NCBI GenBank assembly: GCA_963556695.1
Contig: CAUWAG010000003.1
Span: 7,812,001 to 7,876,000 of the forward strand
Length of the DNA: 64,000 nucleotides
Direction of reading: 5' to 3'
DNA from: Anthostomella pinea
Taxonomy: Eukaryota > Ascomycota > Sordariomycetes > Xylariales > Xylariaceae
Shown here: in pieces, positions 34,217 through 46,380 of the stretch
Layout: each line of letters begins with the position of its first letter
Position numbering within the stretch: position 1 is the stretch's first letter
Translations under genes and position numbers: made by a program
Notes under the pieces: generated by a model
What the model was told of the DNA's origin: nothing
The model's input: the letters and a program-made list of their open reading frames with translations, nothing else
The model's database searches: none

Positions 34217-36044
34217 TGCCCAGGCACTGGAACTCCAATACAAAGACTTGCCCCGACCCTTTTTATCTTTGCAACGCTTATTTGCTGCCAGTGGGGTAAG
34301 GGTCATTACATGAGCCGGGCCTTTTTGTTTTTCCCTTTTTTTTTTTCCCTCTTTTTTTTGCTCATGATTTTACTTGTCACGGCTTCAACTGCTTTGTGAT
34401 CCCCCTCCATTGTTTCTCGTCCTTGTAGGTAAGCGGCATTTACCTAATCTCGAAGGTCTGAACAATCCAATGTAGAGTGGTCGAAGAGCTGTATGACAGA
34501 GAACAGGCCTTTCATGATACCCTTGATGGCCATTCACGACCCTGTCTTTCAAGGTTTCAAGAGCACCAAGCCGCCTCCCCCAGATAATTTATACGTACTC
34601 CGTCGCAGCCCAGACAATTGAGACCGCAAGACATGATCGTCCTAACAGGAACAGAGCCGTGTCACGATATGGTAGCGCTGATCAGATGGAAAAGTCAATC
34701 CTTCAAGTGACAACAGCCACCTCAACCTCCTGGAAGTGAGTACTATTGAAGCACGCCGGCCAATCATTGTTCACCGATGTATGTATAAAGCGGGTTCCCA
34801 AACAGAGTCCGCACAATCTGATGAGGTTAGACCCGTCCTACCAACCGCGGCTCGTGATTTTTCACGTGGCATTGATCTGATGTTCGGTTCCGTCATCCCC
34901 GGTAATGCATTTGAATAGGGGCTCAGGGGGTCAGGGGGTCAAGGGCTCTTTGAATAATGGAGGATTAAAGGCCGCGCTGCAAACTGGGACTGCGAAGACG
35001 ATACCATACAATCGGGGCAGCTGGAGCGTGATGTTCTTGGTGGGTGTTGCCTACCTGTAACGAGATCACGATACATTGATGAACAATTTGTGTTGGACCT
35101 TTTCTTCGACCAGTGGTGGTATGGTGGCGAGGGGCGAAAAAGCGGTAGGGAGAAAGGAGTTCATGCTGGCTTAAAATGAAGGAGGGATGGACATTATGAT
35201 ACGAGTAGGCAAATGGAGCACATTTGTCACTTGATTCCTTGCGTGCAATGGGCTCCCGAACAAAACCTAACCTGCATCCTCCCTGGTAATCGTGGTCCCG
35301 AAATAGTATTAGATAGAATGGAACCCCCTCTCCTAAGTCTCACAGCACCACTCTACCGACTAGTCGCCCAACCAAGCCAACGTTCATGCATTATCTGCCC
35401 GTCTGTCATCAGTGGCGTCTTTGCCAGTGGTACTGTGTTTCTCCATTGGCCACTCCGCCAGTTCAGCTCACTACTCCTAGGAGCCGAACCTCCAATCCCG
35501 TGTAGATACGGTTTTCGAGACGCGACGCACACGCCGAGCTGAAATTCGCGCAGGACGGAGGTGCGGGCTTTCCTTCCCCACAAGGACCCCGAGTTTCAGC
35601 TGAGGTGGCACAGGGACGAGCTGTCAGCCCGTGATGGAGACGTTTCTGTTTGTACTGACTTGGTGGTGAGAGTACCAGTGACGTGGAGAGAGAGGCTGAA
35701 ACACTGGATTCGACGGACCTGTACAGAATATATGGCATGAAGACGGACTCCTCCACGGAATAATGTGCCGGCGGTATACCACGTCTCGACCAGCGCATGA
35801 ATCGTGACCCTCCTTCGGGATCCGAAGTGCAACAATAATGTTCTCTGTCAGTGACGCAGAATCGATGCCATATGGCGAGAGATTCCTGCATATATAAAGA
35901 TGAGACGGGACTGGCTGTAGGAAGAGGGAATGGCTCATCAGCAACATCATCAATAGCAAGCACAGCCAGACACGACAGCACGAACACTTCAAAGCATTAC
36001 CTCACTCTTCAGTATCAACATTCAACTTCAACCACCAAGCAACA
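34217..36044. other. Intergenic region with a T-rich tract
   Basis: About 1.8 kb without a supported gene. It holds a long pyrimidine/T tract at 34322-34361, just after the exonuclease gene, and a TATA box at 35891-35898 ahead of the next gene. Confidence 0.45.
35891..35898 (+). promoter_or_regulatory. TATA box for the 36045 gene
   Basis: TATATAAA lies about 150 nt upstream of the ATG at 36045, followed by a CA-rich leader. Confidence 0.5.
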
Positions 36045-36574
36045 ATGCCGACCCCAATCATTCTCTGCGGAAAGTACGAGGAGATGGGCAAGCTCCTAAA
36101 GGAGGCCATCTCCCCGGACTTCGAAGGTAGACCCCCAGACTCCCAATCTCACCTCCCGTGCCCCCCATCATCATCAGCTACTAACACCCCATCCCACCCA
36201 CAGTCGTCCACTTCGTCGACTCGCCCGAAGCAGGCCTAACCGACATCCCGGCCCTCCTCCAGGGCATCGCCCCCACGGCCTCAGCCAGCAAGCTCGGCAC
36301 CGGCAACTTCGCCCAGGTGCCGCGAGCCATCGTTCTCGGCGCCACCTACGACGACGTCTGGGTCGCGAGCCTGCGCCAGGCCATCACCGGCGGGCTGCGC
36401 AAGGTCCCGCTGCTGATGCCGGACCTGAGCAACGCGCCCGCTGTTGGGGGTGTTGCGCCCTCGCCGGCGAAGGCCAATCAGGCGGCTGGCGTTGCGCTGC
36501 GCGAGCTGAAGAAGCTCGAGGTTGAGGGCAAGCTCGACGGTGGTTATGACGATGTCTTTACCTACAGGATCTGA
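36045..36574 (+). CDS. Small conserved hypothetical protein (150 aa)
   Basis: Exons are 36045-36126 and 36204-36574 (GTAGAC donor, CCCACAG acceptor, frame kept). The sequence looks like a compact alpha/beta domain: a first strand and helix (PIILCGKYEEMGKLLKEAI), a second strand (VVHFVDSPEAG), ALLQGIAPTASASKLG, then PRAIVLGATYDDVWVASLRQA and KVPLLMPDL, with a C-terminal helix (GVALRELKKLEVEGKL). The alternating strands and helices suggest a Rossmann-like fold, but there is no clear nucleotide-binding glycine motif. Genes like this are common, unnamed and small in Pezizomycotina. Strong TATA box and good start context (AACAATGCC). Confidence 0.78.
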
Positions 36575-36938
36575 GGGCGCCCCTGGTGGGCTCTTGCGGG
36601 ATAGCTGGGTGGACGGACAACTGGCTGGCTCCAGGGTGCCAGGGTCGAGGATAGGGCTGCGTTGATGTGACATCGCTCCTTCCTTATCCGTACAACTATA
36701 CAATGCCTGAGATCGGCGCCAGCTCCGTGTTTGCCACCCAACAGGGACTATTGCTGCCTGGCTGGAGCCTTGACCAATGGAACTGTCACGTTTTATATAT
36801 GTTTCATCACAGTGACGTTGTACTTCTTGAGCTCGACATCAACAGCCACTTCGACAACACTCAGAACCGTCTACCAACACATCAACTCCCAGCACAAGGT
36901 TAGGTATCCAAGAGATTACCACCACCACATCGCTCAAC
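36575..36938. other. Promoter region of the KGG protein gene
   Basis: The 364 nt between two plus-strand genes contain TTTTATATAT at 36791-36800, about 140 nt upstream of the next ATG, as a TATA-like element. No coding signal. Confidence 0.4.
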
Positions 36939-37411
36939 ATGTCTTCCACTACCAACACCAACCCGGGCAACTTCGCCAACCGTCCCACCAAGGAGGTCAA
37001 GGAGATCGCTGCCATGGGTGGCAAGGCTAGTCACGCGCACGACGGCGAGGTAAGCGTCCCGGTCCATCGAACAATCCATCATCTTCGTCTAGATCATCCT
37101 CTCCACGATGCTAATGGATGACTTGTGCAGCGCAAGGGCTCCACCGACCCGCCGGCAGGTCGCAACGAGGACGGGACGTTTACAAAAGGCTCTGAGGCCG
37201 CGAAGGAGGCTGGCCACAAGGGCGGTGTTCACAGCCACGACCACGACGGCATGGACAAGGAGGTATGCTATCAACCTTCTCACCTTATAGGTATCTTGGT
37301 GATGCTGACAACCCTGCTTTGCAGGATACCGGCCGCAACGCCGACGGTACGTTCACGAAGGGTTCCGAGGCTGCCAAGGCTGCTGGTGAGAAAGGCGGCC
37401 ATGCATCATAA
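36939..37411 (+). CDS. KGG-repeat stress/conidiation protein (Con-10-like, 109 aa)
   Basis: Exons are 36939-37049, 37131-37262 and 37325-37411, all joined in phase 0. Exon 1 gives NPGNFANRPTKEVKEIAAMG, very close to the start of conidiation-specific protein 10, and one GGKAS motif. Exons 2 and 3 each encode one copy of GRN(E/A)DGTFTKGSEAAK followed by AG(H/E)KGG. KGG motifs define small hydrophilic proteins induced in conidia, by light or by osmotic and desiccation stress. The product is Gly/Lys/His-rich, has no signal peptide and is probably cytosolic and disordered. Confidence 0.93.
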
Positions 37412-37554
37412 CTTTGTCGTGCATATCAACCACCTGCAGCAGCCTGTTCCTGCAATCTGGGGTGCAGGGGAGATAGTGTGACGGGTGTATTGTAGCACAT
37501 GCTGATGAAAATTACAAGTTACAACTACCTTACAGTGTCTCGCATCTCGTAGCC

Positions 37555-37850
37555 ATGGCTTTGCCGCTAGTGTACTACTTCCTCACTCAAAGTATTACCT
37601 TGCGTACCTTAAGGTATCAAAGACTCCCGTCCCATCTGCTCCCTTTTCCGCCAGGACCGGCAGGTTTCCCGGCTATCGGCAACCTCCCACTCATCCTTTC
37701 CCACGTCAAAAAAGGCACCTGAGCCAACATCTCCTCTTTGAGCAATGGGCCCGCCAGTACGGCGAACTCTACGAAGTCCGCTAAGTCATTTCCAAAGACT
37801 ATGAGGATGCGGCTGGGTGTCGACTCATCAGTGGTGGCTACTGTAGTTGA
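37555..37850 (+). pseudogene. N-terminal relic of a cytochrome P450 gene
   Basis: From the ATG at 37555 the frame gives a short hydrophobic start and then FPPGPAGFPAIGNLP, the Pro-rich hinge of microsomal P450s, before a TGA near 37719. A second frame then continues FEQWARQYGELYEVR, which matches the usual (F)-x-x-W-A-x-x-Y-G-x-(I/L) segment, before another stop. The heme-binding region and all later motifs are missing. It is a frameshifted, truncated fragment. Confidence 0.7.
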
Positions 37851-38187
37851 GTACATTCGTTCAAAATAGATTGTCGTCGTCTGTGTGCAGATGGTGTGAA
37901 AGGCAGGGTACCAGCATCAGTGCCAGTATCAGACCAGCTTACAAACCAGCCCATCGCATCCCTGGCTTCCATTCCTCATTGCGGAGCAGTGCCACAACAC
38001 CAACCAACACATAAGGGCACGGGCAATGCTTCAAATGTATATACACATGGACAAATATCATGTCCGAATTGTCCGAGTTGTACGAATGGGCACTTCCCCC
38101 AGTCCTCTCGTCGTAGACAAGACCTCCACGTGAATACCTAAGTACCATCCCCCAAACCCCCTGAAAACAGCAACCACGCGGCCGAAC

Positions 38188-39190
38188 ATGGCCCCCAACC
38201 CCAAACCCATCATCGTCCTCGTCCTCGGCGCCTTCCACAAAGCCACCGCCTTCCCAGCCTTCGAGCGCCTCCTGCACGAGGCCGGCTTCGAGGAAGTCCA
38301 GATCGTCGCGCTCGCCTCATGCAGCGACGACAGCGCGACGCTAGACCCGGCGCTCGCGCACGCGGACACGGCGCGGGCGATCCGCGCGCGTCTCCTGCCG
38401 CGGCTGGACGAGGGCCGCGAGGCCGTCGTCGTGGCCCATAGCGGGGGTGCGTTGGCGGCCGTGGCCGCTATCGAGGGACAGACGGTGCGTGCCGGAACCG
38501 GTCATGTCTTTTCTTAGTTATTCGCCATTTCCCAGGAACCCTACCGTAGGTAGCGAGTAGGAGCTCGGAGCTGACTTGAAAACCAAATGTGAAGGTCGCC
38601 GAGCGGTCGGAACGCGGACTCAAGGGCGGCATCACAGCCTACATCGCCGTATCCGCCATCGCATACCCGGCGCGCGGCAAGGGCCTCATGGGCGACGATA
38701 CGCCGTTCGAGCCGCAGGAGTATCACGACGTCAAGGTAGGTAACCTGTCTCATTCTATCCCATCCCATCCCCTCCCAGCCTTGATCCCAAATTCCATACC
38801 AGAAACCACCAACCCACCAAACTAACCACCCCACCCCCCTCCCAGGACGGCCTAACCACCCTCCTCCCCTCCGCAATCCCCATCTGGTGGAGCGACCTCC
38901 CCCGTCCCGAGGCGCAGCGCGCCTACGAGGGCCTCTACAAGTACATGACCTGGAAATCCTTCGCCGCTTTTCCAGACTACGTCGAGCGGGATATCCGCGC
39001 GCACCGGGCCTACGTGATCTGCGAGGACGACATGGCGATCCCGGCCGCGTGGCAGGAGGGGCTGGTCAAGGCGGGCGAGTTCCACGAGGTGTTCCGCGTA
39101 CGGTCGGGACACGCGGCGTTCCTCAAGGTGCCCGAGCGGATCGTCGAGATCGTTGGGGAGGTGGCTGCTAAGACTTCGTCGTCGACGTAG
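38188..39190 (+). CDS. Alpha/beta-hydrolase fold protein (260 aa)
   Basis: Exons are 38188-38484, 38595-38735 and 38846-39190; exon lengths sum in frame. The fold starts with a strand and oxyanion region (IIVLVLGAFHKATAFPAFER), has the nucleophile elbow VVAHSGG (G/A-x-S-x-G type, residues about 81-87), and near the end CEDDMAIP (acid-residue region) and RSGHAAFLKVPERIVEIV (His of the triad followed by the last helix). This matches small esterase-like hydrolases common in fungal metabolite pathways. The substrate is unknown; there is no signal peptide. The P450 relic lies 340 nt upstream, but nothing else suggests a biosynthetic cluster. Confidence 0.88.
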
Positions 39191-39588
39191 CCTGTGTTGC
39201 TGGCGACGGGCGTAGCTGTTGGCAGTTGTTCACGGTATGGTTTAGATTTAGAGTCAGTTTGCGGTCAGCCAGAGTTTGCTCTTATCAGGATACTCGATCT
39301 TTGTACCGGGCTGTGGCAAAGGGGCTGGTTTCGAGATATAGGGGTAATCCCAGAAATTGAGATACGCAGCATTGCATGTACATCTGTGAAAGCCATAGCA
39401 TCCGTTTGGCATCATCTTCACAAACGAGTCGCGATTTGGAATCAAGTCATCCAGAAATCATATCTCATCATTGACGTATCTACGCCCTACGCCCAGCTGA
39501 GTGGAACCTTTGTCAGACCTATCAGACCAGCCCAAGTAGTATACAGGCAGCACGCAGGCGTGCGCTTTCATAGCAAGCACAAATCCCT
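39191..39588. other. Intergenic region between convergent genes
   Basis: About 400 nt between the hydrolase (plus) and the aminotransferase (minus), containing the 3' ends of both. No feature seen. Confidence 0.4.
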
Positions 39589-41102
39589 CTACTGCACCTC
39601 ACGAACAACCTTGTCGATTGCCTTGGCGACGTAGTCGATGTTGTTCGTATTCAAACCGGCCATGCTGATACGGCCGTTCTTGGTCATGTAGACGTGCGCG
39701 TCCTCCCGTATCTTCAACACCTGCTTCTCACTCAAGCCTGTGAAGCTGAACATGCCGATCTGGTCCGTGATGTGGTTCCAGGTACCGGGTGTGCCCAGCT
39801 CCTCCAGCTTCGCGCGCAATTCCTTACGCATCGTGATAATGCGACCGGACATGGTGCGTAGGTTGTCCTCCCATTCGGCGAAGAGCTTGGAGTCGTTCAG
39901 GACGGTGCTGGCAATGCGGGCACCGTACAGCGGGGGGTTGCTGATCTCAGATCTTTGCAAGATAGCAAGTTGAGAGGCAATACGGGTAATGGTCGACTCG
40001 GCTTCAGCTCCCGGGCCAGTAACGGCATGGAAGCAGCCTGCTCGCTCACCATATAGACCGAAGTTCTTGGCGAAGCTCTGGGCTATTACCAGTTCGAAGC
40101 CCTGTTCGACGAAGTATCGAATGGCGGCGTTGTCCTGTGCCAGCTTGCCGGATGCAAAGCCTTGGTACGCGCAGTCAAAGAAGGGGAAATGGTTCTTCTG
40201 ACGCATAATGTCCGCCAGCTCCTTCCATTGATCCATTGTCGGGTCTACACCTGTGGGGTTGTGCGCACATGCATGGAGCAGGATGACGGATCGGTCCTCA
40301 GCTCCGAGTATAGCTGACTTCATGCCCTCAAAGTCCAGCCCCTTCGTCTCCTTCGAGAAGTAGGGGTATTGCGCAATGGGGATACCCACGTTGCTGAAGA
40401 TCTGGTTGTGATTCGCCCATGTCGGATTGGAGAGGTAGACCTTCTTGGTTCCTGTCCAGAATCTGGCGAGGAACAGGGCTCCCAAGTGTACGGCACCGGT
40501 GCCGGAGATGGTCTGGACGGTTGTGGCGCGCTTCTCCTTGATCGCGGGAGAGTCGGCACCGAGGATCAGGTCGGCGGCCTTGGTCTTGAAGGGGACAAGG
40601 CCGGCAATTGGTAGGTATTCGTGGTCGAGGTTGGGGTCATCGCGCAGGATGGCGTCTGCCTATATCGGAGCAAGGCGGTCAGCAAACAAGAATGTCTCAA
40701 ACGGGTGAAAGGAAGCGGTGACTGGGAAGCTCGGGTGGCTTGTCAAGGAGACAAGAGAGGAAGTTGGAAACGCCGCAATTGGGCGGACTGATGGAATGCG
40801 ACCTTACCTTTTTCACCACTGGTAATACCCAAGGCTTCGCGTTGTTGTCGCGATACGCACCAATGCCCTTGATGTCGAGTCAGTCCGGTGTCACAGGGCG
40901 GTATGAGGCAACATACGAGGTCGACTTTCTTGGGATCCTGGTCTGCCCTGTAGGCGGCCATCAGACCAAACAGAGGGTCCTCAGGCGCCTGAGGGACGAC
41001 CTCGGCGGAGAAGCTGGTGGCTGAAGGAGGAGACATTTGGCTGGCTATGCTCTTGACTCGCGAAATAGATTGACCGTGGTAGGATGGATCGAACGGCGGC
41101 AT
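39589..41102 (-). CDS. AAT2: Aspartate aminotransferase, probably cytosolic (438 aa, or 416 aa from an internal start)
   Basis: Exons are 41102-40917, 40867-40808 and 40659-39589. This PLP enzyme interconverts aspartate and 2-oxoglutarate with oxaloacetate and glutamate. Family landmarks: GIGAYRDNNAKPWVLPVVKK, TISGTGAVHLGA, CAHNPTGVDPT, FFDCAYQGFASG, the PLP-lysine region SFAKNFGLYGERAG, and the C-terminal NGRISMAGLNTNN. The ATG at 41102 has an excellent context (AACACCATGCC), but the second ATG at 41036 (CCAAATGTC) gives the length usual for the cytosolic enzyme. The 22 extra residues are weakly presequence-like, so mitochondrial targeting is possible. Exon 2 is only 60 nt. Confidence 0.95.
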
Positions 41103-42320
41103 GGTGTTGTGAAGGCAGTGGGAGGATGGGCGCAGAGGGTTATATGTGAATCAGTTGCGTGTAGATCCTCTAGTACAGGGATCATCAGGTCATGCAGGTG
41201 AAGCAAAAGCTCGGCCAACGGGTGACAGTGGGCCGATTTATCGGAATACGGGCGGCTGTGATAGGTCCGCCGGCGATTTCGCAGAGGAAGGTAGTGCCTG
41301 TGTTGCCTGTTCGGCAGGTCGTTTCAGCGCATGGTCGAGTGACAAATGGACAAATGACACCGTGGACCATGCCATCAGCTCCTGTCAGCCAGCCAGGCAC
41401 AGGCTCACCGGCTCACCACAGCACCTGCAGGATGCTGACAGCTGGATGGCCTATGGCTACCGGTATGGGCGGATCGGAGCTGGAGGTGGGAGCTGCAGGT
41501 TGGATGTGGGATGTGGCGGGGTAACAATCCCGACTGAGCGGCTGACATCCCGAAGGAGGGGCACTTACACGCTTTCAGCCTTAGCAGCGGGGGACAAACC
41601 TCCTGAAGCTGGGGACGGTTGGGGGATCAATGGAGGATTCCACTGGATTGACTCCCGAATTCGGAGTTGAGACGATGTGGCCTTTGTATCAGGTGGTCAG
41701 TCAGCTGTGTCAAGCAAAACAGATGAATCATGAAACCCTCCGGTCAAGTCGCGATGGATGGGGTGATATGATTGCAAGTTGGGTCGGAATCTTTCAAGAA
41801 CGATTGACAGTTGCAGACACCAAAGGTCTTTGATCAACACGCGAGGGCCTGTCCGGTCTATATACCTAGTGATAGACCGGACCCTGATGTGGGCGAACCT
41901 TGGAGTAAAAGAGTATCGTAAGGTAGGTTATCTGGGCTTGCCGAGGTCCCCCACATAGCATCAGTATGAGTATCGACGGCCGGGAAGTCAGGTACGTCGA
42001 GACTGTCGTTGTCGTCATCAGACCGACCTTAGGTTGTTTCTAGTACCTGATGCTCCCCTCAACAGGTCACAGGCCCGTCTTGACGATATTAAGGATGTTG
42101 ATTCATTCTGGCGTCGAGTACCGCTGTCTTCTCAAACACCAATGATATTGCAAGTGCATAGTGTTACGCGGCCAATTGCCGACCAGCAAGTTTAGTTGGC
42201 TGTGCGGCATGTGGTGTCGCATCTATTCACAAGTCCCAACAATTCACATGCCAAACCCGCCCCTTTTATTTTCGTAGTGCAATAATGCCGACTACCCGCT
42301 TGTAAGCGCGTAGCTGGTCC
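41103..42320. other. Intergenic region, aminotransferase promoter side
   Basis: About 1.2 kb between the aminotransferase start and the 3' end of the SNARE gene, both on the minus strand. No supported gene or repeat. Confidence 0.4.
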
Positions 42321-43560
42321 TCATATTATCAGATCCCACGCGACCAGAAACGCGCATAAGCCGCATGTTGCCAAAAATGTGTATCTTGCCGGACTGGCCC
42401 TCTGCGTTGCCTTTTTGAGCTGTTCATTACCTCCGCCAACGTTATCCGTCGTATCTGCCGACTGGAACACGAGCTCTTCGACGCCCTCCGACTGCGTCTG
42501 TAGTGTAGTGATCAGTTGGGTCTGGAGCTCCGATATCTCGACAAGCGACCTCTCCGCCGTTCTGCCCCCAATGTTAGCAAATATACCTTATCAATGGTCA
42601 GCGCATTGCACGCTTTGAGGTACACCCACATGACTTGATCCATTGTACTTTCGTAGTGTTTCAGCATGTCCTGGTTGTCCTGCTCGAACATGAGAAGCAG
42701 TTCCTGGCTCAGTTCTCCACTGGCGTCGTAGGACTGTGTAGCCTGTGTCTCTTCATTCGGGTTATAAGGTTGATTCCCCTCATACGGCAAGGTCTGGCTT
42801 GATTGTCTCTTCGACTTCACGGGGCTCCCAGATTCGTAAACGTTCCCGGTGCCCGCGGTGTTGAGAGAAGAAGCGTATTGCCCCCGCGCGTTGGCTAACA
42901 CGCTCCTATTCTTCTCCATCTCGCGCATTATTCGTATTTCCATCATGTCCTGTTGCGTCTTGACGCATTCCTGCAGTCGGTGTCGTAAGAGCCACAACAC
43001 GCTGTCCCGATGAGCGTTGATCATGTTGGCGCTGTCCTCTGCCGCTGCATGCTCAGGGGATTTGCTTGTAGGAGTACCACCGGCCGCCCAAGCTCCCAAA
43101 GCACCGAGCCCGCGTACAAACTTCTTCTGGATCACTCTGGTCTCGATCTCGGCTCGTGCTTGTTCGACGTCGGCAAGCCTGCGTATGCTTGCGTTGAGAT
43201 CTCTCAACAGCTTCTTCGCATTCGCGTCGATCTCCTCTCGCTCCTTATCGGAAAGCGGTCTTGACTGTCCATCTTTCTGAGCCGACCGGATCAGGGTCTT
43301 TCGTGGCTGGGCGGTCGATAGGTAGGATTGTCGGATATTCCTGAGATCAGCATGGAGCGAAGTAATATGCGAGTTCTACGGTCCCAGTCAGCTGTGCCTG
43401 GCCAGAAGAGAGGTTCACAGCCAAGCTGCGCGAACCGACTGACTATACGGTGGGCCTCTTTCAAAAAGTCGTCCAGGCTTTCCACGCTGAAGCTCCTTTT
43501 TGTAGGGGGAGCTTCGTGTTGCTTGAGGAAGCCATTGAACATGGGCGTAATGTCGGTCAT
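42321..43560 (-). CDS. UFE1: ER t-SNARE, syntaxin-18/Ufe1 family (369 aa)
   Basis: Exons are 43560-43444, 43375-42624 and 42561-42321, with lengths in frame. The start MTDITPMFNGFLKQHEAP is the typical syntaxin-18 N-terminus, so the ATG at 43560 is chosen. The middle is helical. The SNARE motif is split by the second intron (donor GTACCT, GCTAAC branch): DQVMWV joins TAERSLVEISELQTQ, then LITTLQTQSEGVEELV with the zero-layer Gln, then ADTTDNVGGGNEQL. A C-terminal membrane anchor (YTFLATCGLCAFLVAWDLII) ends the protein. Ufe1 is the ER Qa-SNARE for fusion of Golgi-derived COPI vesicles and homotypic ER fusion, working with Sec20, Use1 and Sec22. Confidence 0.93.
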
Positions 43561-44601
43561 GGCGTAGTCGGTAGCTCTGGTATGGTCGGGGTGTGGTTCG
43601 TCGCTGTGTGGGCAGCGAAGCTTCTCATTTGGCGGCAAGCATCTAGATGGCAGCGCGCAATCTGTTCATTTCATACCCTCAACCGCCGCGCGAGCTTGGC
43701 AACAATGGAACTGGAATTAATTGCAGATGTCCGTGACGTTTGTCGGGAGACGTGTCATTCGTGTGGCTTGCCTGCTGTGGCGCTCTCTACTGTGGCTGGT
43801 GTAAGCCAGTTCAATTTCCACCCGCCTCCAACGGGTCGGGAGGCACAGCTGCAGGTGATCCGTTGCCAAACCGTACACCCGCATCATCCCGCCTCATCAT
43901 CCATCGCCGGCACATGCCGACCGACCTAACCGGTACAGCAGGGGATGCGCGGTCCCGAGGTCGCTGCGAGCGAAGACCGTCCTCCATTATGCTTGATTCC
44001 AAGCTTGACTGCCTGTCTTTTGATCAACACTGCTCACTAGGTAGGCATACAATGCAACTCATGAACCGTTCAGCTGTCTGCTTCGCTATCCCATGTTGCT
44101 GTCCACTGCATGGCTTCGAATTCGTCCATGTGTTCATAGGTCTCCGGACCACCGCAAGAGATATCCCCAGGAAAGCAAGTTCCTGTTCAACTGGTCGCCG
44201 TGCCGATGTCGCTACCGATAACTGGGAATGAGATCCGCTCTCCTCCGACGATGGTCTCGTGCCCGACCAACATACCTGGTAAGTGGCACCGTGGTGGGTG
44301 GTAGGTGGGTCCCGGAAGTCTCATACTGTTGACGGCAGTCGCGGGAATAACCTTGGAATGGCACTTGGAGGGCGACTCCGGCCACTCTATACCCGCTTTG
44401 CGAGGCCCCCCGAGGTGCACGGGTGGTGACAATTTGACAAACCCTTCACCTCACGTCAATATCCTTCTCTCGAAGCATTGTTTTACGTATCGATACTTCC
44501 TTGATCAGCAGCAGATTACTACTCATCTCTGGCTCTGGCGGCAGTGAGGTGATCCTTCATCGCACGAGGTCGTCAACGGAGTCGGTACTCTACCAGGAAT
44601 T
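43561..44601. other. Divergent promoter region between SNARE and MFS genes
   Basis: About 1 kb between the starts of a minus-strand and a plus-strand gene. No coding signal seen. Confidence 0.45.
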
Positions 44602-46380
44602 ATGGGACTGGCGGAAGATGCCCCTCGATCAGACGTTGAAAGTCATCAGTCAGCGGATAGCGATCGCGAATCCGACCATCATGTTCAAAATGAAGCCGAG
44701 GACAGTACCCAGTCGCAAGACCTGGAAGCCCTCTCTCGCGTCTCCAGCGGACCACCATACAGCGCCTTCTCGCCTGGCATGAAGGCCTGGATTGTGGCAA
44801 TGAACTCCGTATCGGCATTTATATCTCCCATGACCGCCAACATCTACTTTCCCGTCATCCCAACGCTGGCGAAGGAACTTCACGTCACCGACGGACAGGT
44901 TCTTCTGACAGTGACGACATACATGATTTTCCAAGCCATATCGCCCATGTTCTTCGGCGATTTCGGCGACGCTACTGGAAGACGTCCAGCTTTCATCATC
45001 GCCTTCACCATCTACCTGGGGGCAAACATCGGTCTCGCTCTTCAGCGGAGTTACATCGCTTTGCTTCTGCTTCGTATGCTGCAGAGTGCAGGTAGTAGTG
45101 GGACCTTATCGCTGGTATATGGCGTGGTTGCTGATATCGCGCCAAGCTCGGAGAGAGGGAAGTACATGGGAATTGTAGGAGCTGGCATAACGGTCGGTCC
45201 TGCCCTCGGCCCTGTCATTGGCGGACTCCTCTCCCAGTATCTCGGATGGCCGTCGATTTTCTGGTTCTTGGCCATTGTCACCGTTGTCTGGATGATCCCA
45301 TATATTCTGGCCGTGCCTGAAACAGGACGCAAGGTGGTGGGGAACGGATCGGTTCGTCCGCCTGTCTTGAACACGACTGTTGTGGACTATCTTCGATTCC
45401 GCCACCAGCCTCCAGACCCAACTACCATTCGACGAAAGGCTCAATGGCCCAACCCGATCAACACACTGAAGGTCTTGGGCCACAAGGACATGGCGATGGT
45501 ACTTGGCTTCAATGCTACCGTCTTCATAGGCTTCCAGATTGTAACAGCTACTCTTTCCTCTCAATTCAAGGAAATATATGGCTACAACGATGTGCAGTTG
45601 GGACTCTGCTATCTACCAATAGGTGGAGCGACCATGATTGCTAGTGTCGGTAATGGATTTCTCGCAGACTGGAACTTTCGACGGATCGCGAAACAGATGG
45701 GCGTTAATGTCGACAGAAAGCGTGGAAACGATCTTAAGGATTTCCCCATCGAGAAAGTTCGCATTCAACTGATCGTCCCTCTAATCGCTGTCGGAAGCGT
45801 CTTTTACATCAGCTATGGATGGATACTCCACTTGGTACGTATGGAAACATCCCATTCACGACCCTCAGCCTTGATATGGCGCATTAGCGATGTTGCTCCT
45901 TCCCGTCTTCTCTAGAGATAGGTTGTATGGTTCGTTAATGGGGTGCTAACATATACGCAGAGGCTCTCTGTCGCCGTGCCATTGGTCTGGACCTTCTTCA
46001 TTGGTTTATGTGTGACAGGTTCATTCCAGATCAACAACCTCTTAATCGTCGACCTCTATGCCGAGGCACCCGCGACAGCGACGGCCGCGAACAACCTGTG
46101 TCGGTGCCTTACTGGAGCCTTGTTCACGGCTGTTATCTCTCGTATCATCAGCAGCATTGGAGTGGGGTGGGCGTTTACATTGATTGGTCTAATCTTTACA
46201 TGCGCCTCGCCCTCGCTCTGGATCATCGTTAAGTATGGACCGAAATGGAGAGGACAACGTCTGCAGAAGGCGAGAGAACTAGCCGAGGAGCAGAAGGCAA
46301 AGGCCAAGGAGAAGACATCTGTGGCCTCCGAAGGCAATGGTGACGGCGTCGTTGCTTCGCCGCCTATTAAAGCAGGCTGA
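44602..46380 (+). CDS. MFS transporter, DHA1 drug:H+ antiporter family (QDR/AQR-like, 550 aa)
   Basis: Exons are 44602-45834 and 45961-46380 (GTACGT donor, GCTAAC branch, ACGCAG acceptor). A hydrophilic N-terminal tail of about 60 residues precedes 12 membrane helices. The loop 2-3 motif is GDFGDATGRRPAFI, and helix 5 has the antiporter motif C (GAGITVGPALGPVIGGLL). Between helices 6 and 7 lies a long cytosolic loop (PETGRKVVGNGSV...), and late helices include TATAANNLCRCLTGALF, typical of DHA1. The C-terminus is a Lys-rich tail (EEQKAKAKEKTS). DHA1 members export azoles, quinidine, polyamines or weak acids; the substrate cannot be read from sequence. Confidence 0.93.

Noticed and set aside
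37555..46380. Possible secondary-metabolite cluster (P450, hydrolase, MFS)
   Set aside because: The P450 is a relic, no core synthase is present, and housekeeping genes (aminotransferase, SNARE) lie in between.
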